This document shows positions 52,746 through 61,417 of a stretch of DNA of 64,000 nt, one piece after another (the first letter of the stretch is position 1; the number at the start of each line of letters is the position of its first letter). A program made the position numbers and the translations under genes. The notes under the pieces are model-generated. The model had not been told where the DNA came from and made no database searches. It saw nothing but the letters and a program-made list of their open reading frames with translations. Origin of the DNA: Flavobacteriales bacterium (GTDB taxonomy: Bacteria > Bacteroidota > Bacteroidia > Flavobacteriales > Flavobacteriaceae); the NCBI GenBank assembly GCA_027061855.1, contig JAMOVT010000008.1, forward strand, positions 1-64,000. The letters run 5' to 3'.

Positions 52746-54397
52746 TGTTAAGACATTTAGAAATAAAAAATTACGCATTAATCGACCATGTCGATTTGAA
52801 TTTTGATAAAGGGCTAACCATTATCACCGGAGAAACAGGTGCCGGTAAATCTATCTTATTGGGTGGAATGGAACTTATTCTGGGAAAAAGAGCCCGGCAG
52901 GGATTGTTGAAAAATCCGGAGAAAAAAAGTATAGTAGAAGCCGATTTTGCTATTGAAGCCTATGCGCTTAACAAATATTTTGATGAGAATGAAATGGATT
53001 ATGAAGATGAAACCATTATACGGAGGGAATTGCTTCCCGGTGGCAAATCCCGTGCTTTTGTCAATGATTCACCCGTGCGATTGGAAAATTTAACAGGTTT
53101 AACCGAAAAATTAATAGATATTCATTCTCAGCATCAAACATTGGAACTCAATAAAAAAGATTTTCAATTTGATTTAATTGATGCGGTAGCGGAGAATGAG
53201 GAATGGATAGAGAAATATCAAGTTGAACTTAATAAATATAAAAAGCTATCCAAGGAATTGGAAAGTTTAAAACAAAAATTGGAAACGGCACAAGACGAGT
53301 TGGAATACAAATCTTTTCAATTATCGGAATTAAAGGAATTGAACTTGGATGAAATCCAACCCGAAGAAATGGAAAACCGCTTGAAAAGGCTTGAAAATGC
53401 AGAGGAAATAGGAATGGTTTTGCAGGAAGCGGTAAATCAAATAGACGATGAAGAACTGGGAATCCATAACCGGTTGATTGAATTAAAAAACAACTTTCGG
53501 AGAATTTCTGCTTACGGAAGTCAGTTTGAAGAAATAAGTCAACGTTTGGAGAGTTTGCAAATCGAATTGGCGGATTTATCAATGGAAATGGCAAAAATGC
53601 TCGAAGAAAATGAGTTTGAACCTTTTGAAAAAGAAAATTTGCAACAAATAGTGGATGAATATAACCGTTTGTTGTTAAAGCATAAAGCTTTGGATATTAC
53701 GGAGTTGATTGAACTTAGAAACCGCTTGGAAAATGAAGTTTCCGATCTTTCAGGTTTGGAAAACGCCATTGAAAAGCAAAAAAAGGAAGTGGAGAAGTCC
53801 AAAGAAAAATTATTGAATTCAGCCCGAAAAATTCATTCAAAACGAAAAAAAGCTATCCCTTTGTTGATCAACCAGATTGAAGAAGTTTTATCGCAATTAT
53901 CAATGGGTGATACGCGGTTAAAGATTGAGATTAAGCCGGTGGACGAATTCAAACCCAACGGTATGGATGAATTGGAATTTTTGATTTCCTCAAACAAAGG
54001 CAAGAGTTATGGGGAAATAAAACAAATTGCTTCGGGAGGGGAATTATCGCGTATTATGCTGGCGGTAAAAACCGTTTTATCGAGATATAAAAATTTACCT
54101 ACCATTATATTTGATGAAATCGATACGGGAATATCCGGAGAAGTGGCACAAAATATGGCCAAAGTTCTGCAAAATATGAGCCGGAATATGCAGGTTATTG
54201 TCATTACACATTTGCCGCAAATAGCTGCTGCCGGAAACAAACATTATAAGGTTTACAAAGAAAGCGAGGCCGAAGTTACCACTCATGTAAAAGAATTGAA
54301 AAAGGATGAACGCATCCGAGAGATTGCCGAAATGATTGAAGGAAAAAATCCTTCGGATTCCGCCTTACAACATGCAAAACATTTATTGGATTTTTAA
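52745..54397 (+). CDS. recN: DNA repair protein RecN
   Basis: SMC-like ATPase in double-strand-break repair. 550 residues: Walker A GETGAGKS (29-36), long coiled coil (~150-370), signature IASGGELSRIMLA (~427-439) and Walker B TIIFDEIDTGISG (~455-467). Its start overlaps the previous stop (ATG at 52745). It ends just before the AT-rich islet. Confidence 0.94.
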   Translation: MLRHLEIKNYALIDHVDLNFDKGLTIITGETGAGKSILLGGMELILGKRARQGLLKNPEKKSIVEADFAIEAYALNKYFDENEMDYEDETIIRRELLPGGKSRAFVNDSPVRLENLTGLTEKLIDIHSQHQTLELNKKDFQFDLIDAVAENEEWIEKYQVELNKYKKLSKELESLKQKLETAQDELEYKSFQLSELKELNLDEIQPEEMENRLKRLENAEEIGMVLQEAVNQIDDEELGIHNRLIELKNNFRRISAYGSQFEEISQRLESLQIELADLSMEMAKMLEENEFEPFEKENLQQIVDEYNRLLLKHKALDITELIELRNRLENEVSDLSGLENAIEKQKKEVEKSKEKLLNSARKIHSKRKKAIPLLINQIEEVLSQLSMGDTRLKIEIKPVDEFKPNGMDELEFLISSNKGKSYGEIKQIASGGELSRIMLAVKTVLSRYKNLPTIIFDEIDTGISGEVAQNMAKVLQNMSRNMQVIVITHLPQIAAAGNKHYKVYKESEAEVTTHVKELKKDERIREIAEMIEGKNPSDSALQHAKHLLDF

Positions 54398-54646
54398 GAG
54401 TAGTCGAATTTTTTATTTGTAAATTATTATAAATTTTATCTGATAACGTTTATATAAAATTATAATTATTCAATTTTTAAGGTAAAAAAATGCATTTCAG
54501 TTAATTGTGATTTTTGTTGCATTTCTCTTCTCCCTATATATTTATTGATTTTATGTTTTTTTTGCCTCAATGTAATTTTTTTTGATTTTGTTAAAATATT
54601 GATGATTAAATAAATCGCAATTAATGATGCTTATTGTTGTATATAA
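54398..54646. other. AT-rich gap after recN
   Basis: About 250 bases, extremely AT-rich, with T-runs but no gene, tRNA or clear hairpin terminator that I can support. Confidence 0.6.
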
Positions 54647-54678
54647 TTTGCAAGACTTATTTTTTTTTTGTATATTTG
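54647..54678 (+). promoter_or_regulatory. Promoter of the lipoprotein locus
   Basis: TTTG at 54647-54650, 20 bases, then TATATTTG at 54671-54678. The coding start is at 54924, so the leader is about 240 bases, unusually long for this genome. Confidence 0.65.
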
Positions 54679-54715
54679 CTAAGAATTAATTTTAAAAATT
54701 TATAAAGTATGTAAA

Positions 54716-54833
54716 GAGGGAAAAATTTTTTTAAAAAGGAAGGCTATCGCTGTCGAGAAACTTTGAATAGCCCTCCCATATGCTAAACTTTTATTTAGCT
54801 GAACAAAGATAAGTATTTTCAGTTAAATAAAAG
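54716..54833 (+). ncRNA. Structured leader RNA candidate with two hairpins
   Basis: First element: ggctat (54742-54747) pairs with atagcc (54767-54772) around a 19-base loop, and gaggg (54716-54720) could pair with the adjoining ccctccc run. Second element: cttttatttagctgaa (54788-54803) pairs with ttcagttaaataaaag (54818-54833) over 16 positions with a single G-U, loop 14 bases. No T-run follows, so it is not a simple terminator. It matches no riboswitch I recognise. Confidence 0.45.
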
Positions 54834-54923
54834 ATGAAAATGTAACTTCTATAAAAGAAGAAGAATGACCTTTGCAAGTGGGTATAACTTGTAATTAAAT
54901 TTATTTAACCAAAAATTACAATC

Positions 54924-56294
54924 ATGAAAAAAATTCTATTTTTAACCTTAATTTTAACATTAGTAATATGGACGTCTTGTAAAAAAGATGATGTTTCATT
55001 GCAACAATCAAATGTTGAACAAAATAATGATCCATATGAAATCAGTGGAGTTTTGGAAAATTCTTCGAGAGAAAGAATGAGAAATGCTATTTTGGAACTT
55101 TCAACAATGAAAGAATTGTTTACTGACAAAAAGGTGGTTTCTGAAATTTATTATTTATCTTCAAATAAAGTTTATAAAGATTATTATGTAAGCTTGAAAG
55201 ACCTTTTAGAGCCTGAAAATAGCAAAGTGTATTCGAAATCAAAATTACCTGTTCAATATAAAGGCGCATTCAAAAATAAGTTTAAATCTATTTTGTCTAA
55301 TAAAAGCCAAAATAAATATCCTAATTTAAATTATTTGATTAATAATTTGAATAATAATACTAAACAAAATGAAGAAGATTGGTTTGAGACAGCTGAAATT
55401 GTTTTTTATATCCCTTATTTTAAAGATGAAGATACTAAATCACTGGAAATTGATGCCGATGAATATACTATAGTTCCTGCGGTTATGGAAGCAGATGAAG
55501 CAATAGGTTATAAATATACTACGGGGAATGATAATGTGGAAACAGTAATGACAAATGATGATTATGCACAAGACAATTTAACTATTATAGTACAACCAGA
55601 AAATACGCAAAGTATAATTATGCCACCGGAAGATGGAGGAGGACCTATAGGAAATAATTCTGGTAACTTATATAATGGATTATGTAGTGATTTAGTGGGG
55701 CCTAATCAAAAATATGTACGACAAGTTTTTGTGGGGCACGGAAAATTAATTAAACAATATGATAAATGGGTTTCTTTAACTGGAAATGGTGGCGGTAGTG
55801 AAATTATTATTGCCCGAGTAGGAAGCAGAGAATATTTGGAATATAGAAATGACGGTAAAGATGTGATAATTAATAATTTTAGTGACCAAGTGCAAATAGA
55901 TTTTTCTAGAAAGGATATAAGAAATAAAAAAAAGAAGTGGTTATCTGTTTTATGGGATGCCAATTGGGAATGTTCGGATCCTATTCATGAACAATTATTT
56001 GTTGTCTATGAAGAGGATAAAACAGATCCTATAAATTTTGAATTTTCAGGTATCAAATGGGGAGATAAAACTTATGGAGCAGTTAATTTAAAAACTACAG
56101 TTAGAACCAAAGATGAAATTATTAGAATTTTGAAACGGGATTCCGATGAGTTTTTTGCATCTAATTTACTCGATAATGGATGTGGTACTTGGAGAGGCGA
56201 AAACAGTTTTAGTGATAAATTATGGCCTATATATGATTGTGGAGCCAATTTCTCCTATACCATGCCACATAGATGGATCAAAATAAATAATTAA
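54924..56294 (+). CDS. Large lipoprotein of unknown function
   Basis: 456 residues. Signal peptide with lipobox ending at Cys19 (VIWTSCKKDD), so it is probably anchored in the outer membrane. Asn/Lys/Asp-rich; a low-complexity linker with Pro and Gly (IIMPPEDGGGPIGNNSG) around residue 240 separates an N-terminal helical part from a C-terminal part containing VFVGHGKLIKQYDKWVSL and CGANFSYTMPHRW. No known catalytic motif recognised. More AT-rich than its neighbours. Its 3' end exists a second time as a decayed copy at 57574-57840. Confidence 0.75.
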   Translation: MKKILFLTLILTLVIWTSCKKDDVSLQQSNVEQNNDPYEISGVLENSSRERMRNAILELSTMKELFTDKKVVSEIYYLSSNKVYKDYYVSLKDLLEPENSKVYSKSKLPVQYKGAFKNKFKSILSNKSQNKYPNLNYLINNLNNNTKQNEEDWFETAEIVFYIPYFKDEDTKSLEIDADEYTIVPAVMEADEAIGYKYTTGNDNVETVMTNDDYAQDNLTIIVQPENTQSIIMPPEDGGGPIGNNSGNLYNGLCSDLVGPNQKYVRQVFVGHGKLIKQYDKWVSLTGNGGGSEIIIARVGSREYLEYRNDGKDVIINNFSDQVQIDFSRKDIRNKKKKWLSVLWDANWECSDPIHEQLFVVYEEDKTDPINFEFSGIKWGDKTYGAVNLKTTVRTKDEIIRILKRDSDEFFASNLLDNGCGTWRGENSFSDKLWPIYDCGANFSYTMPHRWIKINN

Positions 56295-56312
56295 TAATTA
56301 AATAATAAAATA

Positions 56313-56339
56313 AAAGGGGATAGATTTCCTATCCCCTTT
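56313..56339 (+). terminator. Hairpin after the lipoprotein gene
   Basis: aaaggggatag / ctatcccctt with a 5-base loop and a short T tract. A related hairpin follows the decayed copy at 57848-57870. Confidence 0.65.
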
Positions 56340-56352
56340 AAAATATAAAAAT

Positions 56353-56880
56353 ATGAAATTTCATTTGTCAATAATAATAATATTGTTTTATTTAGTTGTA
56401 TCAGGACAAGAAACCTTACAATTAAAAAAATTAATCTATATAGGCGGTGGCCATGCATCTTTTGAACGTAGTGTTGTAGGAAAAATTTTAGAATTTGGGT
56501 ATGAATATAAATTTGATACTTCATTTGCTATAAACTTTAATTATATATATGCCGCCGGAGAAGAATCAATAGATCCTAATATTTTTACTTATCAAAACCA
56601 ATTTAATACTAATTTTCTGTATTCTCCATTTGATAATAATAGAAAACTAGATTTTAGGATGGGTATTGGAGGGAGTTTAGCTCACATTAATGATAAATTT
56701 TATGAAGGAAATAATTATAAAAATTTAAAAAAATTTAGATTTGGCTATAATATTCAATTTTCTATACTAACTAAAATATACAAAAATATTAAAATTGGTA
56801 GTAAATTTGAGATACAAAATTATTCTGAAAATTTGGATGTTAACAACACGCTTAGTTTAATTATTGGATATTCTTTATAA
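56353..56880 (+). CDS. Small secreted beta-barrel-like protein
   Basis: 175 residues with signal peptide (MKFHLSIIIILFYLVVSGQE) and alternating hydrophobic/polar strands rich in Tyr, Phe and Asn, ending in LSLIIGYSL, which looks like an outer-membrane barrel C terminus. It begins 13 bases after the lipoprotein hairpin, so partial read-through from that gene is possible. No family recognised. Confidence 0.65.
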   Translation: MKFHLSIIIILFYLVVSGQETLQLKKLIYIGGGHASFERSVVGKILEFGYEYKFDTSFAINFNYIYAAGEESIDPNIFTYQNQFNTNFLYSPFDNNRKLDFRMGIGGSLAHINDKFYEGNNYKNLKKFRFGYNIQFSILTKIYKNIKIGSKFEIQNYSENLDVNNTLSLIIGYSL

Positions 56881-56890
56881 AAAGAAACTT

Positions 56891-57568
56891 ATGAAAATTA
56901 AAAATATAATAATATTTGGTGTATTTATTTTTACCCTAAATTCAATGGCTCAGACTAAAAAATGGAAAGTAAATTTTCATGTAGGACCTCAATACAATTT
57001 TTTTGTAGATTATAACACAACTGTTAAATATAACGATTCTTATATTACCCCAATAGAAACTTATTATGGCTATGATTTATTACAAAAGAAACCTTTTGGT
57101 ACTATTATGGGAATTGAAGTCTCATATATTAATAAAAAAAATCTAATAGGAATTTCTTATCAAAGAAGTGAAAATTACGGTCTTTATAATGGAGAAGTCC
57201 AATTACAAAACACTGTTTTTGAAATAGTTGATTATAAATTACGACATTTAAATAACTATTTTGAATTAAACATAAAACACAATATTCTCAATAAAAATAA
57301 ATTTTATTGGAAAGTTGGGTTATATTTATTAAATCCAAGTCAGGACGAAATTGAAATTGATTTAGCCAGTAATACAATAACTTTATATCGAAGAACTGGT
57401 TTTAATTTTGCCAATCTAAATGAAATTGGAATTTTATTTGGAGGAGACTATATCTTTTATTCAAATAAATACTATGAGCTGGGAATTAATACTACCTATT
57501 ATTTTACTGTTTCTACTTCTTCACCAGAAGCATTTACTATATATCCTTTTATTTGCTTAAAATTTTAA
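56891..57568 (+). CDS. Outer-membrane beta-barrel-like protein, paralogue 1
   Basis: 225 residues from the ATG at 56891 (signal peptide to NSMAQ). Beta-strand pattern with terminal Phe (ICLKF), typical of outer-membrane proteins. It shares the order of features and many residues with the protein at 57886: FFVDYN/FFVNYG, LLQKKPFG/LVQKNRLG, GLYLLNPSQDEIEI/GVYLLDPHQQEILI, RRTGFN/ERTGFN, ANLNE/YNLNE. The two are clearly duplicates. Function unknown. Confidence 0.72.
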   Translation: MKIKNIIIFGVFIFTLNSMAQTKKWKVNFHVGPQYNFFVDYNTTVKYNDSYITPIETYYGYDLLQKKPFGTIMGIEVSYINKKNLIGISYQRSENYGLYNGEVQLQNTVFEIVDYKLRHLNNYFELNIKHNILNKNKFYWKVGLYLLNPSQDEIEIDLASNTITLYRRTGFNFANLNEIGILFGGDYIFYSNKYYELGINTTYYFTVSTSSPEAFTIYPFICLKF

Positions 57569-57573
57569 AAAAA

Positions 57574-57840
57574 CCATAAATTTTGAATTTTCCAGAATCA
57601 AATGGGGAGATTAAACTTATGGCGCAGTTAATTTAAAAACTACAGTCAGTACCAAAGACGAAATTATTAGAATTTTGAAACGGGATTTAGATGAGTTTTT
57701 TTGCGGTAAATTTAATAGATAATGGTTGTGTCAAAAAGGCAGGCGAAAACAGTTTTAGCGATAAATTATGGCCTATATATGATTGCGGTGCCAATTTTTC
57801 TTATACCATGCCCCATAGATGGGTGAAAATTAATAATTAA
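57574..57840 (+). pseudogene. Decayed copy of the lipoprotein gene's 3' end
   Basis: About 267 bases closely match 56028-56294, the last ~88 codons of the lipoprotein gene. The copy has a substitution turning Asp-Lys into Asp-stop (gagattaaactt for gagataaaactt), an extra T in the run after gatgag, and several further changes; the final codons (CGANFSYTMPHRW) are well kept. It has no start. It is followed by a hairpin and a paralogue of the gene at 56891, so it marks the boundary of a tandem duplication. Confidence 0.9.
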
Positions 57841-57847
57841 ACTAATA

Positions 57848-57870
57848 AGGGGGTAGAAATTCTATCCCCT
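57848..57870 (+). terminator. Hairpin after the decayed copy
   Basis: agggggtaga / tctatcccct with a 3-base loop. It corresponds in position and sequence to the hairpin at 56313-56339, so it was duplicated with the gene end. Confidence 0.65.
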
Positions 57871-57885
57871 ATAAAATTAAAATAT

Positions 57886-58578
57886 ATGAATAAAAATTTA
57901 ATATTAGGTTTTTTTATAGGTATTATAAGCTTAAATGTATTTTCACAAGAAAAAACAAGCCGGTGGAGTATTCAAGCGGATTATGGATTGCAATATACTT
58001 TTTTTGTTAATTATGGAGAAAAAATAATTAAAAAAGGAGGATATATTGAACCTATTTATGATATTTTCGGGGCAAATTTGGTTCAGAAAAATCGTTTAGG
58101 AAATTATATGGGATTTGAGGTGAATTTTGCATTGTCACCTAAAAATTTTGTAGGCTTCGGTTTGGCGCAATCCAATAATTATGGCAAATATGATTTATCT
58201 TTCCAATTTCAAGATCATTTTATTTACATTCATGATTTTACTCTTAAACATACAAATTATTTTTATCAATTGTTTTATAAAGGTAAAATCTCGGATAAAA
58301 GTTTGGTTACAGCAGGAGTTTATTTATTGGATCCCCATCAACAGGAAATTTTAATTTATCCTGATGGTTCCATTGAAATCATGGAACGTACGGGATTTAA
58401 TGAATACAATTTAAATGAAGGGGGTTTTTTCCTGGGGTTTGAATATTTCTTTTATAAAAGCGGAAAATTTGAACTTGGAGTGAAAAGCAGACTCTATTAT
58501 ACAGCTTCTCTTGGTCTTTTTGACCTTGACTCTTTTGAAACATTTAGTATTAGTCCCACTTTAAAATATCAATTTTAG
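57886..58578 (+). CDS. Outer-membrane beta-barrel-like protein, paralogue 2
   Basis: 230 residues with signal peptide to NVFSQ and a C-terminal aromatic (SPTLKYQF). Paralogue of the protein at 56891, intact and better in base composition. It ends 2 bases before the next gene. No known function. Confidence 0.74.
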   Translation: MNKNLILGFFIGIISLNVFSQEKTSRWSIQADYGLQYTFFVNYGEKIIKKGGYIEPIYDIFGANLVQKNRLGNYMGFEVNFALSPKNFVGFGLAQSNNYGKYDLSFQFQDHFIYIHDFTLKHTNYFYQLFYKGKISDKSLVTAGVYLLDPHQQEILIYPDGSIEIMERTGFNEYNLNEGGFFLGFEYFFYKSGKFELGVKSRLYYTASLGLFDLDSFETFSISPTLKYQF

Positions 58579-58580
58579 TT

Positions 58581-59081
58581 ATGAAAAACTATCTTAAATT
58601 AATTTATATTATTATTTTCTTTATTTCTTTTAATATTTACTCACAGGAAAAGAAGGTCAATTGGCCTAAGAAAAATTTTGTTTATGCAGAACTTCTGGGA
58701 AATGGAATATTCGGCTCTATCAATTATGAAAGGCAAATTTTATCCAAACCCATGTGGAGTATTCGGGCAGGTGTAGGTTATTACAGTGAGAATACAAAAT
58801 ATGTAACTCTTCCTGTTTCGGTTCAATATACCATGTATTTAAAAAACAGTAATTACCTGGAATTCGGAGCGGGTTATACATGGGCTCACGAGCAAGGAGA
58901 AAATTATTTTAAAAGCGAAGTAAGCAATCCGGATATCATACATAATTATTTTTTAATTGCCGGTTATAAACAAATTTTTGATAATCATTGGGTATTTCGA
59001 GCTACATTCACCCCTTTAATTAAAAATAATTATGATGTGAAATTTCCTTGGTTTGGAGTATCTGTAGGAAAGATGTTTTGA
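58581..59081 (+). CDS. Small outer-membrane beta-barrel-like protein
   Basis: 166 residues: signal peptide (...FNIYSQ), then FVYAELLGNGIFGSINYERQ and MWSIRAGVGYY, a pattern common to small Bacteroidota outer-membrane barrels, and a terminal Phe (VSVGKMF). Likely co-transcribed with paralogue 2. Confidence 0.72.
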   Translation: MKNYLKLIYIIIFFISFNIYSQEKKVNWPKKNFVYAELLGNGIFGSINYERQILSKPMWSIRAGVGYYSENTKYVTLPVSVQYTMYLKNSNYLEFGAGYTWAHEQGENYFKSEVSNPDIIHNYFLIAGYKQIFDNHWVFRATFTPLIKNNYDVKFPWFGVSVGKMF

Positions 59082-59110
59082 TATCCAAAGTTTTTCAATG
59101 AATAAAAGTT

Positions 59111-59140
59111 AAGCCTTATCACAACCGGTAAGGTTTTTTT
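59111..59140 (+). terminator. Terminator closing the islet
   Basis: aagcctta / taaggttt stem (one G-U) with an enclosed 12-base loop and a strong T-run. Confidence 0.8.
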
Positions 59141-59229
59141 TATATATGTGTTTTAGATTCTTTTCCCATTCTTAACACAAAATTTACCATAAAAAAGAAG
59201 AAAAACAGCTTTTAAATTCTATAATAGCG

Positions 59230-59237
59230 TAACTTTG
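59230..59237 (+). promoter_or_regulatory. -7 element for pta
   Basis: TAACTTTG, 35 bases before the pta ATG at 59273; no clear -33 element. Confidence 0.45.
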
Positions 59238-59272
59238 TTCTACTATTTGATAATTACAAAAAAATAAAAAAA

Positions 59273-61414
59273 ATGAACAAAGCGGTTTATATTGCCACAC
59301 TCGAGCCGAACAGCGGTAAGTCTTTGATTAGCATTGGATTGATGAACGAACTCCTGGTGTTGAAAAACAAGGTGGGTTATTTTCGTCCTGTGATTAATGA
59401 TGAAGGGGAATCCAAGGATAACCATATTTTGACCATGATCAAATATTTCAATCTGGATTTAAAATACGAAGATGCCTATGGTTTTAAAAGAAGCGAACTG
59501 GTCGAACTTTTAAACAAGGGCGAAGAAAGCAAAATACTCGACCGGATTATCCGGAAATATAAAAAACTGGAAAAGAAATATGATTTTATTCTTATTGAAG
59601 GAAGTGATTTTTCCGGAGAAGGAACCATGATCGAGTTTGAACTGAACGTGAGATTGGCGGCCAATCTTTCCATTCCCGTGATTTTGGTTTCCAGCGGAGT
59701 ATCAAAATCGCTTGAAGAATATACAAGCAATATCAAATTGGCTTACGAGAGTTTCAAAGAAGAAAAAGTGGAAGTTCCTGCTATTATTGCCAATAAAATC
59801 AAACCCAAAAACCTGAAAACCGTGGTCAAAGCCATAAAAAAAGTGGTGGATAAGGATACTTATGTGGCCGCCATTCCGCGTGACGAAAATCTCTTGAAAC
59901 CCAGTGTGCGAGACATCTTGGATGCTTTTAAAGGAGAAGTTTTAATTGGTGAAAAATATTTGGAAAAACCGGTAAAATATTATGAAGTGGGAGCCATGCA
60001 ATTGCGCCATTATCTTACCCGCTTGCGGGAAAAGACCGTGGTAATCACTCCCGGCGACCGGGCGGATTTAATCCTGGGAGCCATTCAGGCGGATAAGAGT
60101 GATAACTATCCTTCTATCTCGGGTCTGGTATTAACCGGAGGAATCAAACCGGAAAAACCCGTTATGCGATTAATCACCAGTATAAATACTTCTTTGCCCA
60201 TAATTTTGGTGCGCCCTAATACTTATGAAACCACCACAAAAATTGCCGAACTCAAACCTCGCATAAATCCCTATGATGTGCGCAAAATTTTAAGGTCTAT
60301 ACAGTTATTTAAAAAATATGTAGATGTAAAATTCCTATTGAGAAAACTCATCAGTTACGAAATAAATAAAATGACACCCTCCATGTTTCTTTACAATTTG
60401 GAAGAATGGGCTTCACGTGAGAAAAAAACCATTGTTTTACCCGAGGGAACGGATGAACGGATTCTTAAAGCCGCTTGTAAATTGCAAGCTACCGGATTGG
60501 TAGATTTGGTTTTACTGGGCAAAAGAGACCAAATTTGCAATATTGTAAAAAACAAAGGAATCAATCTCGATTGCAATAAAATAAAAATCATAGACCCCGA
60601 TACGGATCCTGTGGCCGAAAAATATGCCGAAAAATTATATGAGTTAAGAAAACATAAGGGAATGACCGAAACCACTGCCAAGGATTTAATCAAAGATGTA
60701 TCGTATTTTGGAACCATGATGGTGCATGAAGGAGATGCCGACGGAATGGTATCGGGAGCAGCGCATACTACTCAACATACTATTCGTCCGGCTTTACAGG
60801 TAATCAAAACAAAACCCGATGCCAAGATTGTTTCTTCCACCTTCTTTATGTGTCTGCCTGATCGTGTTTCCGCCTTTGCCGATTGTGCCATTAATCCTAA
60901 TCCCAATGCCGAGGAATTGGCAGAGATTGCCATACAAACAGCAGATTCCGCTAAGAAATTCGGGATAAAACCCAAGGTGGCTATGTTGTCTTACTCCTCA
61001 GGAAGTTCCGGAAAAGGGGCTGATGTGGAAAAAGTGAAAAAAGCTACGGAAATTGTCAAAGAATTGCGTCCGGATATTTTGGTGGAAGGACCTATTCAAT
61101 ATGATGCAGCCGTAGATCCCGAAGTGGGACAGAAAAAATTGCCCGGATCTCCCGTTGCCGGACAAGCCAGTGTTTTGATCTTCCCCGATTTGAATACCGG
61201 AAACAATACCTATAAAGCGGTGCAAAGAGAAACCGGCGCTTTGGCCATCGGACCGATGTTGCAAGGGTTGAACAAACCTGTAAACGATTTGAGTAGAGGA
61301 TGTACGGTTGATGATGTTTATAATACTATTTTGATTACCGCTATTCAAGCACAAGAAGAAAATAAAAAAGAAAAAAAGGAAGAAGGAAAGAAAACTCAAA
61401 AAGTGAAAGCTTAA
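59273..61414 (+). CDS. pta: Phosphate acetyltransferase, long form
   Basis: Interconverts acetyl-CoA and acetyl phosphate. 713 residues in three parts: a BioD-like P-loop domain (EPNSGKSLISIG, ~11-22), a DRTGG domain (~215-330) and the catalytic PTA domain (~385-700) with VLPEGTDERILKAA, MVSGAAHTTQHTIRPALQVI and GPIQYDAAVDPEVGQKKLPG. The tail is Lys/Glu-rich. ackA is not adjacent; menC follows after 3 bases. Confidence 0.94.
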   Translation: MNKAVYIATLEPNSGKSLISIGLMNELLVLKNKVGYFRPVINDEGESKDNHILTMIKYFNLDLKYEDAYGFKRSELVELLNKGEESKILDRIIRKYKKLEKKYDFILIEGSDFSGEGTMIEFELNVRLAANLSIPVILVSSGVSKSLEEYTSNIKLAYESFKEEKVEVPAIIANKIKPKNLKTVVKAIKKVVDKDTYVAAIPRDENLLKPSVRDILDAFKGEVLIGEKYLEKPVKYYEVGAMQLRHYLTRLREKTVVITPGDRADLILGAIQADKSDNYPSISGLVLTGGIKPEKPVMRLITSINTSLPIILVRPNTYETTTKIAELKPRINPYDVRKILRSIQLFKKYVDVKFLLRKLISYEINKMTPSMFLYNLEEWASREKKTIVLPEGTDERILKAACKLQATGLVDLVLLGKRDQICNIVKNKGINLDCNKIKIIDPDTDPVAEKYAEKLYELRKHKGMTETTAKDLIKDVSYFGTMMVHEGDADGMVSGAAHTTQHTIRPALQVIKTKPDAKIVSSTFFMCLPDRVSAFADCAINPNPNAEELAEIAIQTADSAKKFGIKPKVAMLSYSSGSSGKGADVEKVKKATEIVKELRPDILVEGPIQYDAAVDPEVGQKKLPGSPVAGQASVLIFPDLNTGNNTYKAVQRETGALAIGPMLQGLNKPVNDLSRGCTVDDVYNTILITAIQAQEENKKEKKEEGKKTQKVKA

Positions 61415-61417
61415 ATA

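Noticed and set aside
54398-54923. Insertion sequence or transposase remnant after recN
   Set aside because: No transposase frame or terminal inverted repeats; only AT-rich sequence, a promoter and hairpins are visible.
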